Source of the DNA: Ustulina deusta
Lineage: Eukaryota; Ascomycota; Sordariomycetes; Xylariales; Xylariaceae
Length of the DNA: 64,000 nucleotides
Reading direction: 5' to 3'
NCBI GenBank assembly: GCA_023159155.1
Contig: JAJNNX010000078.1
Location: 62,001 to 126,000, forward strand
Shown here piece by piece: positions 23,301 to 35,138 of the stretch (position 1 is its first letter; each line of letters begins with the position of its first letter). Both the position numbers and the translations under genes were made by a program. The notes beneath the pieces were generated by a model. The model worked only from the letters and a program-made list of their open reading frames with translations, was not told where the DNA came from and made no database searches.

Positions 23301-25386
23301 GGGGATGGATCATGGTATCGTACGCAAGTCCCCATTCCGGCGCGGCCGGCGAGGGTGCTCTATGAGGAACTACTGCACGAGCATCCGAGACACGCCTCGG
23401 AGACACAGCTGTTAGGCCGGACTGGGCCTCACCTTGCAGAATGCCTTTCGGGCAAGCTAGACCCCGTATCGCTAATTTTCCAGGATGCCACCTCTCGCTC
23501 TCTGCTCGAGGACGTCTACACTAATGCGCCCATATTCCAAGTCGGCACCATCCTGCTCACGGAGTACCTGACAAACGTGATGCGAGAGACCATGGGAATC
23601 GGACGCAAGCTTCGGATTCTGGAGCTCGGGGCTGGGACGGGGGGAACGACTCGATATCTCGTCGAGAGACTCGCGTCGGTCGGGGCAGACCTCGAGTATA
23701 CATTTACCGACCTGTCGCCTTCGCTCGTTGCACAGGCAAAGAAAAAATTCCGGCAGTACCCTTTCATGAAATATGCACCCGTCGACATTGAGAAGGAACC
23801 GGAAAGCCCGCACGCGGGCGCATACGATATCGTCATATCGACCAACTGCATCCACGCAACGAAGGACCTGGTCAAGTCAACAACCAATATCCGTAAATTG
23901 CTACGCCCCGATGGGCTGGTCTGTCTTGTCGAATTGAACCGTACTATACCATGGCTCGACTTGATCTTCGGCCTCCTAGAGGGGTGGTGGCTCTTCGAAG
24001 ACGGACGTCAACATGCGTTGGCTGACGAGAAACTTTGGGGAGAAACCTTCCGAGCCGCTGGGTATCACTACTATGCCTATTCAGATGGTCCGGAAGAGGA
24101 GTCGGGTCTCTTGCGTGTTCTCGTGGCATCACCAGCAAGTGTGATGGAGAAGGAGACAGCGTCCGCAAACGGGGAGAAGTATGACGAGGAGCTCGAGAGA
24201 CTCGAGACTGTCAGCTTCAAAAAAGTAGACGACCTGGACCTGTGTGCCGATATCTACTACCCGCCCGGCCGAGTTCCGGCTGGCAAAACACTTCCTGTCG
24301 GTGAGCTTAATTTTGCTGCTTGATGATAACGTGTGCGCTTCCAGGCTGAGATACTGATACATCTTCTTTAGCTTTGATGATACATGGCGGAGGGCATATT
24401 AGTAAGTGACTGCAAGCAATACCTTCAGAGGTCAAGCTTAGGAGAAGTAGCGCAGGGGGACATGGACCGAACCGGACTGACTCGAGTCTCTTTCCTGTTT
24501 AGTGCTCAGCCGCAAGGACGTAAGACCAGAACAAACCGCATTGCTTCTACAGCAAGGATTCCTCCCCATCAGTGTAGACTACAGGCTCTGCCCCGAGGTA
24601 GATCTAGCTTCGGGGGCAATGGTGGACGTCGCCGATGCAATGGCGTGGATTCGACAGAAGCTCCCAGCGCAAAGGCTCAAGCGTCGCGATATTCGCGTCG
24701 ACGGAACCAAGGTAGTCAGTGTTGGCTGGTCGACTGGCGGATTCCTCGCTCTGTCGCTGGGCTGGACAACGCTGCTTCGCGGCATTCAACCGCCCGACGC
24801 CACTCTGGCTTTCTATTCACCAAGCGACTACGAAGATCCTTTCTGGACGACCACAAACATCCCGAACCATTCGGATGACGACCTGGTTCGGCTCGCTAGC
24901 ACCATCGACAAAAGTGTCTGGGAGGGCGTCTTCGAGCGGCCCGTCCTGGGGTACAACGTGCCCGCCAAGCTGCGCACAGTCGACGGCTGGATGGCGGCCG
25001 AGGACGCACGCAGCAGGATCGCGCTGTACATGAATTGGCGCGGGCGCACACTCCATGTACTGCTGAACGGGATGAACAAGGCGACGAAGAAAGAGGCGCC
25101 GGAACCGTCGCGATCTCAGATCGAGGCGGTCAGCATCCTCTCGCACGCCAGAAAGGGCATGTACAGGACACCGACATTCTTGGTGCACCCGTACAAAGAC
25201 GACCTGATTCCATGGCAACAAGCCCTGCGAACGCACGAGGTGCTCCGAGAGGCCGGCGTCGATTGCGAGCTGCGGCTGGTTGAGGATGTCGGGCACTTGT
25301 TTGATCTGCGACGCACCTACGAGAGGCACCAGGGAGCGAGGGATGCGATCAGAGACGGCTACGAGTTCCTTCGCAGGTTTATTTGA
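17359..25386 (+). CDS. Non-reducing polyketide synthase, SAT-KS-AT-PT-ACP-ACP-CMeT-TE
   Basis: This iterative type I PKS is expected to make a C-methylated aromatic polyketide. The exons are 17359–17976, 18047–19036, 19094–19469, 19519–24300, 24372–24401 and 24503–25386, giving 2,559 residues. The SAT domain (about 1–340) has GFCVG and [10 protein letters not shown] begins near 360, with nucleophile DTACSSS near 523, then EAHGTGTPVGD and NIGHAEA. AT has GHSFGQ near 970. PT (about 1265–1590) has [12 protein letters not shown] and VDYAPYY. Two ACPs carry GVDSLL (~1651) and GIDSLL (~1745). CMeT has [11 protein letters not shown] (~2028) plus NCIHAT. The C-terminal esterase-like release domain has HGGGH (~2259), GWSTG (~2339) and a late VGH (~2527). 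This C-terminus resembles the methylorsellinate / dimethylorsellinate synthase group. The Met at 17359 is chosen because SAT homology starts directly after it. The starter unit and product are not readable. Confidence 0.93.
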
Positions 25387-25903
25387 CGCTTTGCGATCAC
25401 TTCATCGAGCAGTTTGTACAGGTCGAGCATGTACATAGAGTCAACCTTCAGATGGCGCGGAGGAACCGGGGTTTAAGTTAGCAGAAACGCCCGCACCGCT
25501 ATTAGTCATTTTGCATTAATCATAATGTCACGGTTAGGTGGATCCAAGGGATCTATAGGAACGGGTCAACGTTGTTCCGAGAGATCCTGTATACATACAG
25601 CTCATTCCATTCCTTTTGTTATAATTAGAACTTAGACCTTAGATTAGTTATCTGAATACATCTTTGGGGATCATACATGGAATATGTACTGGTTCTTTTT
25701 CTCTACTAGATCACAACTCCACTCCTCCGTGAGAACTATTGTCCACTTCGAGATCCTCATCTCAAGATATCTATCTATTAAGTACCCTGTGTCCGTATGA
25801 GTATAGTCGATATTGTCCAACACAAATTGCTGTGATAACATGCCACCCTTGTGCCATATTATGCGTATTACGGTGTTGATGCCCTTGAAGCGCCATTCCC
25901 CTC
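25387..25903. other. Convergent 3' intergenic region
   Basis: These 517 bp lie between the stop codons of the non-reducing PKS and the transporter pseudogene. I see no gene. It presumably carries both polyadenylation regions. Confidence 0.6.
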
Positions 25904-28118
25904 CTATGCTTCATTCTCTTGAGGCTCCTTCTTCCGTATATCCACCCATCCCATCCCGAGCGACGCAATGGCACTAATTGCGGCCAGCGAGAGCATGAAA
26001 TAGCAAACGCTATCGAAGGCATTGGCATACGCCTTCAGGAGTGGCTTCAACTCTGGGCTGCCTACCGGGACCAGGCCCCGTACGGCTTGGGCACTACCAC
26101 CGGCGGCGAGTGCCGCAGCAGGATCGACAGAAGGGACCAACCTTTGAATCTCCGACACCAAGGACTGTGTAAAGATCGTGTTTGCGACAACGATGAACGC
26201 AGATGCTGTGAATGTCGAGCAGAATACGAGAAAGGCCGTGCCCACTACAATTTGTTTCGGCGGCAGTGAATTCTGAACTGCAACGACAGCCTGAGACGCA
26301 ACGCCGGAAATTAGTCCACAGTCATTGGAGGGCAAGACCAGTCAGCTTACAATCTGTATACCACAGCCCCTCAATCCGTATAATATTTGATAGCCGATCC
26401 ATTCGCCAGTCGGGGTCTGGGGCGACCATGTCGATATCAATCCACTCCCAACAGCGGCTCTTATGCCAGCTAAAGTGGCGAAGGGAAGATAGTATCCCGA
26501 ACGAGAAACTGTCGAGTATCAGTTTCCGCCTATCTCTCATCACGACCCGCCATGGGATGGGAATCCGTTATTACGATGGGGAGCAAGGCTTCACTTACTC
26601 AGCGTTCCAAAGACCACCACGAATAGTAACTATAAAAGAATACTCGGAAGCAGATATACACCGCTCAGGGTTGGACTAACACCCTTAACGGACTGAAGCT
26701 ATATTGGGAAATACTGTGTTCCAAGGAATATCGCTCCAAGAAGAGAGGAGTATTGAAGGCCGCTCGTCCACACTGCTCTTTTCGATACCATCGAAGATGG
26801 TATGATGGCAATGTCGCCTACGCGGCGCTCCCAGAGCACGAACAGAATGGCAGCGACCCCCGCGCCAACGAGTAGTCCGATGATGACTGAACTGTTTCAC
26901 GTGTACAGTGCATCGGATCCGAATTGGAGTGCTAGCAGTAGCAGTATGGCTGCTGGTGCGAACAGGATGAAGCCGACGAGGTCGAGGTCGGGGATGATGC
27001 GGCGAACGAGACTTAGAGAGAGGGGCGGCTTGACCGTGAGCTCAGGAATACGCGTAAATAATAGCGCCAAACCGGCAACAGCTCCAATGGGCAGGTTGAT
27101 CCAGAAGCCTGGTCGCAAAAGGTTAGAGGAATCTGGTCACATCCCTCCATCGCCCTAGGTATGGAGCAGCACCTACACCAGCGCCAAGTTGCGTATTGCG
27201 TGAGGGAACCGCCTATCAACGGACCGGAAACAAGACCAAGGTGACCAACTAATGAAGGATGCGTCAGCTTGTCCCCTGCGGATGCGAAACACAGGAATTA
27301 TGGGAAAAAACAGAGCCGACTTACCCCCAATCTCGAAGATGATGAAGAATATTAAAAACGTCCACTTCATTTGCAGGTACGTGTACAGCTTGCCCGTGAG
27401 TGGCTGAAGGGTTGCGCTGAGTCGAAACACATCAGTATTTGGGGTGGATTGGAGAAGAAGGTAGTGACGCGGGATCGTGGACGTACCTCACCAGTTGGTA
27501 CGCTCCCGAATACCATCCTACGTCAGGCAGGCTGTGGAAGTCGCTGGTTATTTGTGGCACGGCCTGTTGGGCGCGGTTAGCATCATGCGGCTTGTAGTGG
27601 GATGCCGTTCGCTTCGCTGGACAGCCAACCACACGCGCGTCTCGTGTCCAGGAGAGGCAACTCACCGTACTGAGGATTGACTGATCGAGCAGCACGGCAA
27701 AGAATATCAGAGACGTGCCCGAGAGGATAGCAAGGAGACCATAGGTCGTAGGATACTCCTCAGTTGCCTCGCCCTCTGCAGGGGCTCCTGGTGGGTGGGA
27801 CTCGGGGTTTGCCGCTGGGGTCTCTTCTGGCTCAGCTGCCGGCTCGTCTTCTACCCCTATCGCATCGCCTGCAGGCCGGGTCTTTGCACTCGGTGTTGTG
27901 AGCTTTCCCGGAGTGCCGTGGCCCGCAGCGGTCTCTTCCGGTTCGTCTTCCTTCTCTATCGCAGCGTCGTCGAGTCGGTTCTCTGCACCCGGCTCTTTGG
28001 ATCCCCCCAGAAACCTGTGCTCCGCTAACTCGGAACTCGTGCTGTGCTGTTGTAGCTCGTGCACGGACGGCTCTGTGGTGCCCCCCAAGGCGCCGGGGAG
28101 CGCTGGCTTGGAACTCAT
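25904..28118 (-). pseudogene. Decayed MFS (DHA14-like) drug/metabolite transporter
   Basis: An intact relative would be a 14-helix major facilitator exporting the cluster product across the plasma membrane. Recognisable pieces are a long acidic, Pro/Glu-rich N-terminal tail with an imperfect internal repeat, the LLDQSILST...AVPQITSDF helix-1 region, [37 protein letters not shown] and QNSLPPKQIVVGTAF. Three in-frame stops interrupt it: TGA at 26897–26899, TAG at 26699–26701 and TAG at 26630–26632. All three could be G-to-A or C-to-T changes. Between FEIG (about 27330) and GHLGLVSG (about 27240) the usual helix 3–4 segment with the GRxxxGxG motif, some 60–70 residues, is missing. No splicing choice I tried restores it. 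The chosen start is the Met at 28118. The gene lies between the PKS and the SCP2-like gene. Confidence 0.85.
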
Positions 28119-28920
28119 GCCGCGTTGTCTTCCCTTCTCCGGCTGGATGCAAGCAGTAGGGATGTTCCACGAGTGCCCGAGGTCGTCAGCTAAGCCCGTA
28201 GGAAAGAGGCACGATTGAGCAGTTTGAAAGATGCGTACAATCAACGAGAAACAAACGGGTGCTCTTGTGATAAGAGGGTGACATAATCTAGGGTGCTATT
28301 ATCTACCCAGGTAATTAAGTAATGAAATAAGTACATCATATAAGTAGTCAGCTACCATGGTAATAATACCTGCAGCGGGCTCGGACCCGGCTGTAGCTGC
28401 GCTCATCGAGACTTTTGATAAGCCTGGCGTTGAAAAATATCCAAAGCTATTGAAGACAGCAGAATAATGGTTATGTTTTTTAATATATATAATACACGCT
28501 GAATCTTAACTATTTCCTTAGTTGCAATTGATATAATAATTGTGTAGTTTGTTCTTGCTTTCCTATTTCAAGCAATTCCCCCTTAGTCCCCCCCTTTTCC
28601 CCCCCTTATCTAGTTATCGGCAATTTACGGCTAGCTTTCGAGGCAGCGATAGATCGAACCTCCTACTAGCGCCCTATCTAGTAGCAGCCTCGATCCGAAG
28701 CTAGCCGAAATATGCGTTATACAAACAACAAGTGGTGTGCCCTATTGTGTGCTGTATATATCGCGGTTCGGAAGCTAAAGGAAAGTTCCTAACCAAGAGT
28801 CCAAAGCTTCAGACCATGGGTACTTAAGTACTAATCGGCGTCCACTACAGCACTACGTGGGTACCTAAGGACCTAAGGCAAGTACTTAGGTTGGGCGGCG
28901 CAAGCTAGCATTCTTATAAG
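28119..28920. other. Intergenic spacer upstream of the transporter pseudogene
   Basis: No coding potential seen. It contains the large hairpin at 28628–28707. Confidence 0.5.
28628..28707. repeat. Nested hairpin / inverted repeat
   Basis: The outer arms are 28628–28647 (CGGCTAGCTTTCGAGGCAGC) and 28684–28707, complementary apart from a 4-base bulge and one mismatch. Inside them CTACTAG pairs with CTAGTAG (about 28663–28683). The whole could fold as an 80-nt stem-loop. It could be a MITE remnant or a structured transcript; nothing identifies it. Confidence 0.5.
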
Positions 28921-29398
28921 CTACCTGTAGTATCTGGCGTGAACTCCCACAATTCGAGGGGACCGATTCATAACGACTTGTTCTGGCACAGGATGCGGTG
29001 TCACGAAGTCAGCGAACTTGATAGCGATAGGGCTGCGACCTGAAGGCAGAGGCCTCAAAGAAGTATGCATCCTTAAATAGCCCGCAAGGTGGTTCAAGCT
29101 TGCCCTCGTAGAATTGTATAATGTACGCAGGCTTGATATTCAGCTTGGTGTCAGGCTCATCGTTCATCGAGTCCTCGAGCTTGGCAGTGCCTGATCGTGC
29201 GTCGATGTAGAATGGAGGCTTGTCGCCAAAGCCAACGGAAAGCAAAGCTTTGAGCTCGCCAAGGAGGGGAAGCTTCTTCTTGATTATCTCATGGGCACGC
29301 TTTACATCGGCCTCGGCCCTGTCTGCAAGCTTGCTGTAGGACTGCATACTAAAGGTCAAGCCAGGAGTGAAGGTTTTTCCGGGAGCGACTCCAGCCAT
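28921..29398 (-). CDS. SCP2-like sterol/lipid-binding protein, apparent C-terminal frameshift
   Basis: The open frame 29009–29398 encodes 129 residues that look like a small SCP2 (sterol carrier protein 2) fold. Features are an N-terminal amphipathic region, KPPFYIDARSG, then YEGKLEPPCGLFKDAYFF, matching the family's GKLxPxxAxxxG region. The frame then stops at 29009. A shift of one base near 29030 would continue with AIKFADFVTP, a typical SCP2 C-terminus, to a stop at 28921–28923. Either the gene carries a one-base indel, or the assembly does, or the short form is real. No peroxisomal C-terminal tripeptide is seen. The start is supported by the context AACAATGGC. SCP2-like proteins bind lipids and some act in polyketide pathways; a role here is only positional inference. 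It lies head-to-tail behind the flavin monooxygenase. Confidence 0.55.
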
Positions 29399-30030
29399 TG
29401 TTCCTGCTGTTGATCAATGTAGGCGTTAGTTAGAGAAGAAGAAATAAGAAGAGGAGATAATGACCGACTGGAATTAGGCAAGAAGCGGGGGATTACACAA
29501 ACTATAATATAAGGCTATGTCGTATCACACCACTGCTTCATCTCAAGAGCTCACAGACTCATCCTGCACTCTTAATAATACAACGTTGTGGCGCTGTGGG
29601 GTAAGTAATGGTTGGTGTATCCTTTGTCACATCTAGTCACACATAGGGCGATGTCAATTAGGTGTAGAGGCGAGACTGGCTGAATTTTTTCGGACTATTG
29701 CACCGCAACGATAACTTCGTGGATGACTTCAATCCATGTGTTCAACTCGGCCGTTGACAACACTTGCGCAAAACGTGCTAAAGTTGAGCAAGGCGGAAAT
29801 TTGTTAATTCATAACAGGCCCTTGCTCAGGAGAGCTAGCAAAACTCCTATCGCTGCCTAAATATAGAGAAGCCGTCTCTCAGTCACGATAGGGATTTAAA
29901 ATTGGTTATTGGTTCACGACAATTTCAATATTGCAATCACGAGCGCAGAAGAGAGCAATCGTGCTCTATATGGCCATTCATACCAGAGCCAAGCGTATAA
30001 ACATTTGTTTCAATGTACAGGAACCATAAA
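29399..30030. other. Spacer between the flavin monooxygenase and SCP2-like gene
   Basis: A 632-bp spacer on the minus strand downstream of the monooxygenase stop and upstream of the SCP2-like start. No additional gene is supported. Confidence 0.5.
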
Positions 30031-31962
30031 TCATGCTCGGTGCGAGAGCGCCGCTATAGTTGCGACACCTAACGCAGCGGCCAACCAACTTCCAACCCAG
30101 GACGAATTCGCTGCCGAAGAAGCAGAGAACGGTGTAGACTTTGACAGCTCGAAGTCGCCCCAGGGGATAAAGATACTCCTCAGCCAATATTTGTACTGAA
30201 AGTCTGGGTACATGGTGGTATTCCTTCCCCGGGAATCCAAGACCCAAGAAGAACACCCTGACGACCAGACAAGCTTCTTGGCTTTCTCATGCACAGTATC
30301 GATGTCTGCCTGCTCGGCCTCCGATCTAACTTGGACAATATCAGCCTTCTGCCCGAGAACAGGGAGATAAGATCGTTGAGCTTTCAGAGCATTGATAATA
30401 GGTTTAATCATCCGCATGGTAAAGTTGATCTGGCATTCCGTAGTATAGGTTACGGAAGCGTGGCCGCTAGCGGTATTAGGTCCCATCATGATAAAGAAAT
30501 TTGGGAAACCGGAGAGGCATGTGCCGAAATAAGACGAAGCTGATCCCTCGCTGAACTTGTCCCACTGGCGACAACAATGTTAGCATCCCACCTTTCGCCT
30601 TTTCTTTCTTCCCCAATTCAGATTTCTTTTTTCAATGTTTCACTTACATGTTCTGCCACACTAATACCCCCTTCTCCGTACAGATTCAGAGAAACCAGAG
30701 GCCGTTCAACTTGGAAGCCATTCGCAAGAATGATAGCGTCTGCCCTTATCATCCTCCCGGATTTCGTACGTACGCCATCCTCAACAATCTCCTCAATAGG
30801 GTCTTCGTATATCAGCTCAACATTATCACGGGTTAGACACTCGAGATAGTCGGTATCCATTACCCTTCTCTTACAGCCAACTTCTGTTTTTGGAACGAGA
30901 AATTCGTGATATTTCTCCGGCGAGACTCTCCGGATGTACGCCCCCTGGTAGTCCGCGTACAACTTTCGTATGGCTGCCCCAGCAGAAAGATCAAAGCTCA
31001 AAAAATCGTACTCAGCATAGTAATTCTGCACACTACGATAAATACGCATAGAAAATGGAATCCACTTCATAGTCCACTTGAACAAAGCTGAATATTGGGG
31101 GTTCGGACGCTCGAATACCCATTGAGCCTGGCGAGCGAACTGAGTGACCCTTTTCGCTGCATTTTCTCCTGCGCTTATGACAGGCACAGCTTGAGATGCA
31201 CTGCAGCCGTTCCCTAGATCATGTTAGCTTCTTTGGTAAACAACTGTCACGGGAGTTAAAAAAAAAAAAGGAACACCATTAATACTCCCCGAGTATTAAC
31301 CACATGATAATAAGCCCCATATCTTCGCGACGACAGCAGGGTGGAAGGATACGAACCAATTACAACCAATTCTTTATCCTTCCATTCGAACGAGTGATCC
31401 CACCTCGCCGTGTGAAACAATGGGCCCTGGAACGTTGAAGCTCCGGGGATTTGGCATTCATTGGGTATAGAGAGCACTCCAACAGCAGATATAAGAATCT
31501 TGCAGCGGCGATTGTATGTTTCCAAAGTGGCTAACTCTTTGATCGAGACTAGCCAGGTTCCAGAAGAGCCATCCCAGTGCGCTGATTGCACAACAGAGCC
31601 AAGTTTTACATGTTTGCCAATGTCGTACTTGGCAGCAACATTCTCAAAATAAGCTAGAATTTCTGGCTGCAGAGGATATTTGTGCGACCAGTTGGGATTC
31701 AAACAAAACGAGTATGAATAATAATGTGCAACCACCTATACTTTATCAGCCATGTCTTCTCCAGTTTCCTATTGAAAGGGCGAGGTTATACATCGACTCC
31801 GCAGCCAGGGTAGGTGTTCGCCGACCAGGTCCCCCCAATGCGGTCGGATTTCTCGATAATTTCAAAGTTCCTGGTCCCATATTTCCGGACGAGTTGAACA
31901 CCAAATCCAAGACCGGAGATCCCAGCCCCGATAATGAGGATATCAGTATCGAGCTCCGCCAT
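30031..31962 (-). CDS. Baeyer–Villiger-type FAD/NADPH monooxygenase
   Basis: This class B flavin monooxygenase is expected to insert oxygen into a ketone or otherwise oxygenate the polyketide. The exons are 31792–31962, 31357–31735, 30648–31213 and 30031–30564, giving 549 residues. The N-terminal FAD site is [11 protein letters not shown], followed by IGGTW and YPGCGVD. The family fingerprint FxGxxxHxxxW appears as [14 protein letters not shown] second Rossmann motif, [11 protein letters not shown], is split by an intron. Later conserved blocks are ANGFQ and [10 protein letters not shown] with GHASV. A hydrophobic stretch near the C-terminus ([15 protein letters not shown]) may be a membrane anchor. 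Start 31962 is fixed by homology beginning within a few residues. Neighbours on both sides are metabolite-type genes. Confidence 0.9.
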
Positions 31963-33354
31963 TGTTTCGTCAACTTAGAATAGACACGATATACGAAAAC
32001 AGAATCAATAGCTTAGATATGTGCCTGCATAGATTTCGACGAGCTCTGGGATGCAAAAAGTGGTAAAGCGATGTAGTTGTTGCACATTACCTGCTGACTA
32101 CGTGAGAGAAGAAATTGCAACGACTACCCGCTTTTCACCAGCTCTCTCTGATCAGGCCACCTCGACTCCACGTCCTTTCGTGAACAGCTGACAAACACAG
32201 GTAAGACTAGTGTAGAGTTAGACGAACATTACCTCCGTATCCTTGCAAAGCGGGTGACGTGTTTGCGCCGGGCCGGAAGCATCTGCACGTTAATCCTTAA
32301 ATAATAGATGTAAGATCAGTCTGACATGATTCCGAACATCACGATCTTCATGTCTTAGGAATTACAGATGATCCTCGGCTCGAAGTGCGTTGAGTAATCA
32401 TACTGTGTAGGGATTCGAGTAAAACCTCCAATTAGAACTGATCCTCCTCTAGGTCTAGAACTATCATCCTTATACGCAAGCTGCTTGATGTAATGCAACA
32501 TAAATTCAGGGACCCTGACGTGTTATTAGCTACGTTGGGCTTGGTTCCTAACAGTAGCTTATTTGCGCATGATAGCGCTCGCTGCTAGGCCGTCCAGGGG
32601 ACAGGAGGAGGTGCCGGGGGCACCACCCGTAGGAATGGACTACCTAACGTTGTATCATTAAGCTGGGCTTGATTCTAAACAGAGCTGCATGAAGCTAGAG
32701 AAGGGCAATGGGTCTCTGCCAAAGCCCATGTAGAGTATATGTATGTCCGCTTACGGACGTTTCTTCCTATTTGCAGATCTTGCTGTATACTGCCTAGTTT
32801 ATAAATGGGATTTACCCTTGAAGGTGACGAATGAGGTCTAATTCCGAGGCAAGCCAACAGATAGACGGATCTGGAGTAGTCGTCGTTTACCCATGCAGAC
32901 TCCACTGTGCTGTAGGTACTCGTACATGTACATGTACATAGAGGTCTGGGCGGGGTGGAGGACACACCACTCACGGCTGGGAGTGGCATTAGCAGATGTC
33001 GCACTAGACTAGCGTATCCACTCTGCAGGTTCACCGTGGAGTTGAGAGACTAGAAGTATACCTCACCTAGTAGGATTATCAATTTATCACATTTGGAAAA
33101 TGCATACGTCAACCAGCCGAGAGCTTATGGGTAAAGATATGTAATACTACACGAGAGAACAAAGTGATAGGAGTCTAGAGGTTTCGAAAGTCATGCAAGA
33201 CTACACTAGCGCCGCCGACCCGGTAATATAAGCGTCGGTGTGACTTTGGCCCTTCATCATTAGCACAGTTTACAGAGTAATTACAGCCTTCACAATATCG
33301 TGACGAGGCCTGTTTCTCTCTTTTCTCTGTTAATTTCCTTTTTATGCACACAAG
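31963..33354. other. Intergenic region between divergent flavin monooxygenase and P450-2
   Basis: About 1.4 kb separates the two divergent start codons. No supported gene is present. Short GTACAT repeats occur at about 32924–32939. Promoters of both genes should lie here. Confidence 0.5.
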
Positions 33355-35138
33355 ATGATTAGCATTTGGACTGAAGCTCTACATGACAAGCTGCAAAGCG
33401 GCGGCTTGAATACCGTCCTATTCGTAATCGCCATAGCGACGATATCTCTCGTCTTGCAGCTATACGACTCAAATGCGAAGAGCAGGTATCCTCTCGTCGG
33501 AGCCGATTTGAATCTCCCGTTTTTCCGGGCGATACGACAGCGCCAACACTGGTTCAATCAGGGCCCCGAGCTCATCCATAGTTCGTTCAAGAAATTTCCA
33601 AACAGTATCTTTACCCTGCCCTCACTCGATCGTACTTCTATCGTCTTGCCCCCTAAGTTTCTCGGAGAGATCAAAGAGCTCCCAGGCACCATCGGTAGCA
33701 ATTCTCATGCCACTTCAGATGTAAGCAGTCCAACGAGCGCAGTTCCAGTTGAGTTTAGTGACGGGCTGACACAAAAATTCAAGTTCTTCATTGGAAATTG
33801 GACCACGCTAGACTATGACATCTTTGCTCATGCTACAATCGATGCTATCAAGGCGCAATATATCGCCAGAATCGGCCAGCAAATCGGGCCGGCCTCCAAC
33901 GAGGCGTCGTATGCTTTCAACAAGCATTTCGGTCGTTACCAAGGTATGAAAATTGCTTCCCCACCACGTCCATTTGTATCCGTCCTTAAAAACGAATGGC
34001 GGCTAGAATGACGACGTTAATGCTTGCTTCCAGACTGGACACCTATCGCGGCGCAGCCCAAGATCTTGGAGCTTGTTACGCAGATGGTGGCTCGAACTAT
34101 TGTCGGACCTGACATCTGTCGCAACCCAGAGTGGGTTTCATCTGTGATTGGCTACGCACAAAATGTCTTCATGGGCGCCGTCAAATTGAAGCTGGTGCCC
34201 AAGGTAGCATGGCCTCTCGTAGCGCTCTTCACACCCCATTTCTACCGCATCCACCGATGCCGTCGCACCATCAGGGGACTCGTGCGCCCGGTCATCGAGC
34301 AGACACTGGCCTGGCGTCGCGAGCATCCGGAGCTGTGGGCCACCAAGGCCAAGAACGAGGACATGACCACCCTTGAATGGCTTATTGAGACCTCGAAACC
34401 AGAGGAGACCAATGTGCCCCAAATGGCACATCGGCTTACGGGTGTGAGCTTCGGCGCAGCTCATACGACCTCAAACACCATCACCAACGCCCTCATGGAT
34501 CTGGCCAACGACTTCGAGCGATGGGCTCCGCCCTTGCGAGAGGAAATCGAGAGCATCGTGGGTCGTGATTCCTCTCATCTGACGAATGCGGATCTGTCCA
34601 AGATGTGGAAACTCGACAGCTTCCTAAAGGAGTCTCAGAGGTTCCATCCACCCTCGAAGCGTAGGTAGACATGTTATTTCTCTCGCTCTCGGACGCAAAA
34701 AAGCTGACTCGTGGATTTTTAGTATCTGTCAATCGGAAGATGATGAAAGACCATACTCTTTCTTCTGGTGATGTGCTTCCTAAAAATGCACACATCTCAT
34801 TCGCCGGCGTTCCCATGTCCTTGGCGGAACCCACTTTTGACAGCCCGGAAGACTTTGACGGGTTCCGTTTCGAGAAGCTACGGCGTAATGAGGAAACCAA
34901 TCACAACGGTCTACAATTTACGTCGTCGTACTCAGGTAGTCTCCACTTCGGACACGGCCGGTACATGTGCCCCGGGAGGTTTATGGGTAGCTTGATCAGC
35001 AAGCTCCTCATCATTGAGTTCCTACAACGCTATGACCTGAAGCTAAGCGAAGGAGGGCGCCCGAAGAATATAATGTTCTTCGACATGGATATTCCGGATC
35101 CCAAATATGAGATTTTGGTACGGGATAGGAAGGCGTAA
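33355..35138 (+). CDS. Cytochrome P450, ent-kaurene-oxidase-like (P450-2)
   Basis: This is a membrane-bound haem monooxygenase and probable tailoring enzyme. The exons are 33355–33943, 34034–34660 and 34723–35138, giving 543 residues. An N-terminal transmembrane segment (LFVIAIATISLVLQL) is followed by YPLVGADLN. The I-helix region is GVSFGAAHTTSN. ExxR is KESQR. The haem loop is FGHGRYMCPGRF. The pattern DWTPI followed by VARTIVGPDICRNPEW, and the His-Gly in the haem loop, resemble the ascomycete ent-kaurene-oxidase-like P450 group found in terpenoid and polyketide clusters. There is no terpene cyclase nearby, so the substrate is more likely the polyketide. The intron at 34661–34722 uses donor GTAGGT. 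Confidence 0.9.

Noticed and set aside
33850..35138. Terpenoid pathway suggested by the kaurene-oxidase-like P450
   Set aside because: No terpene cyclase or prenyltransferase lies in the window; P450 similarity alone does not define the substrate.
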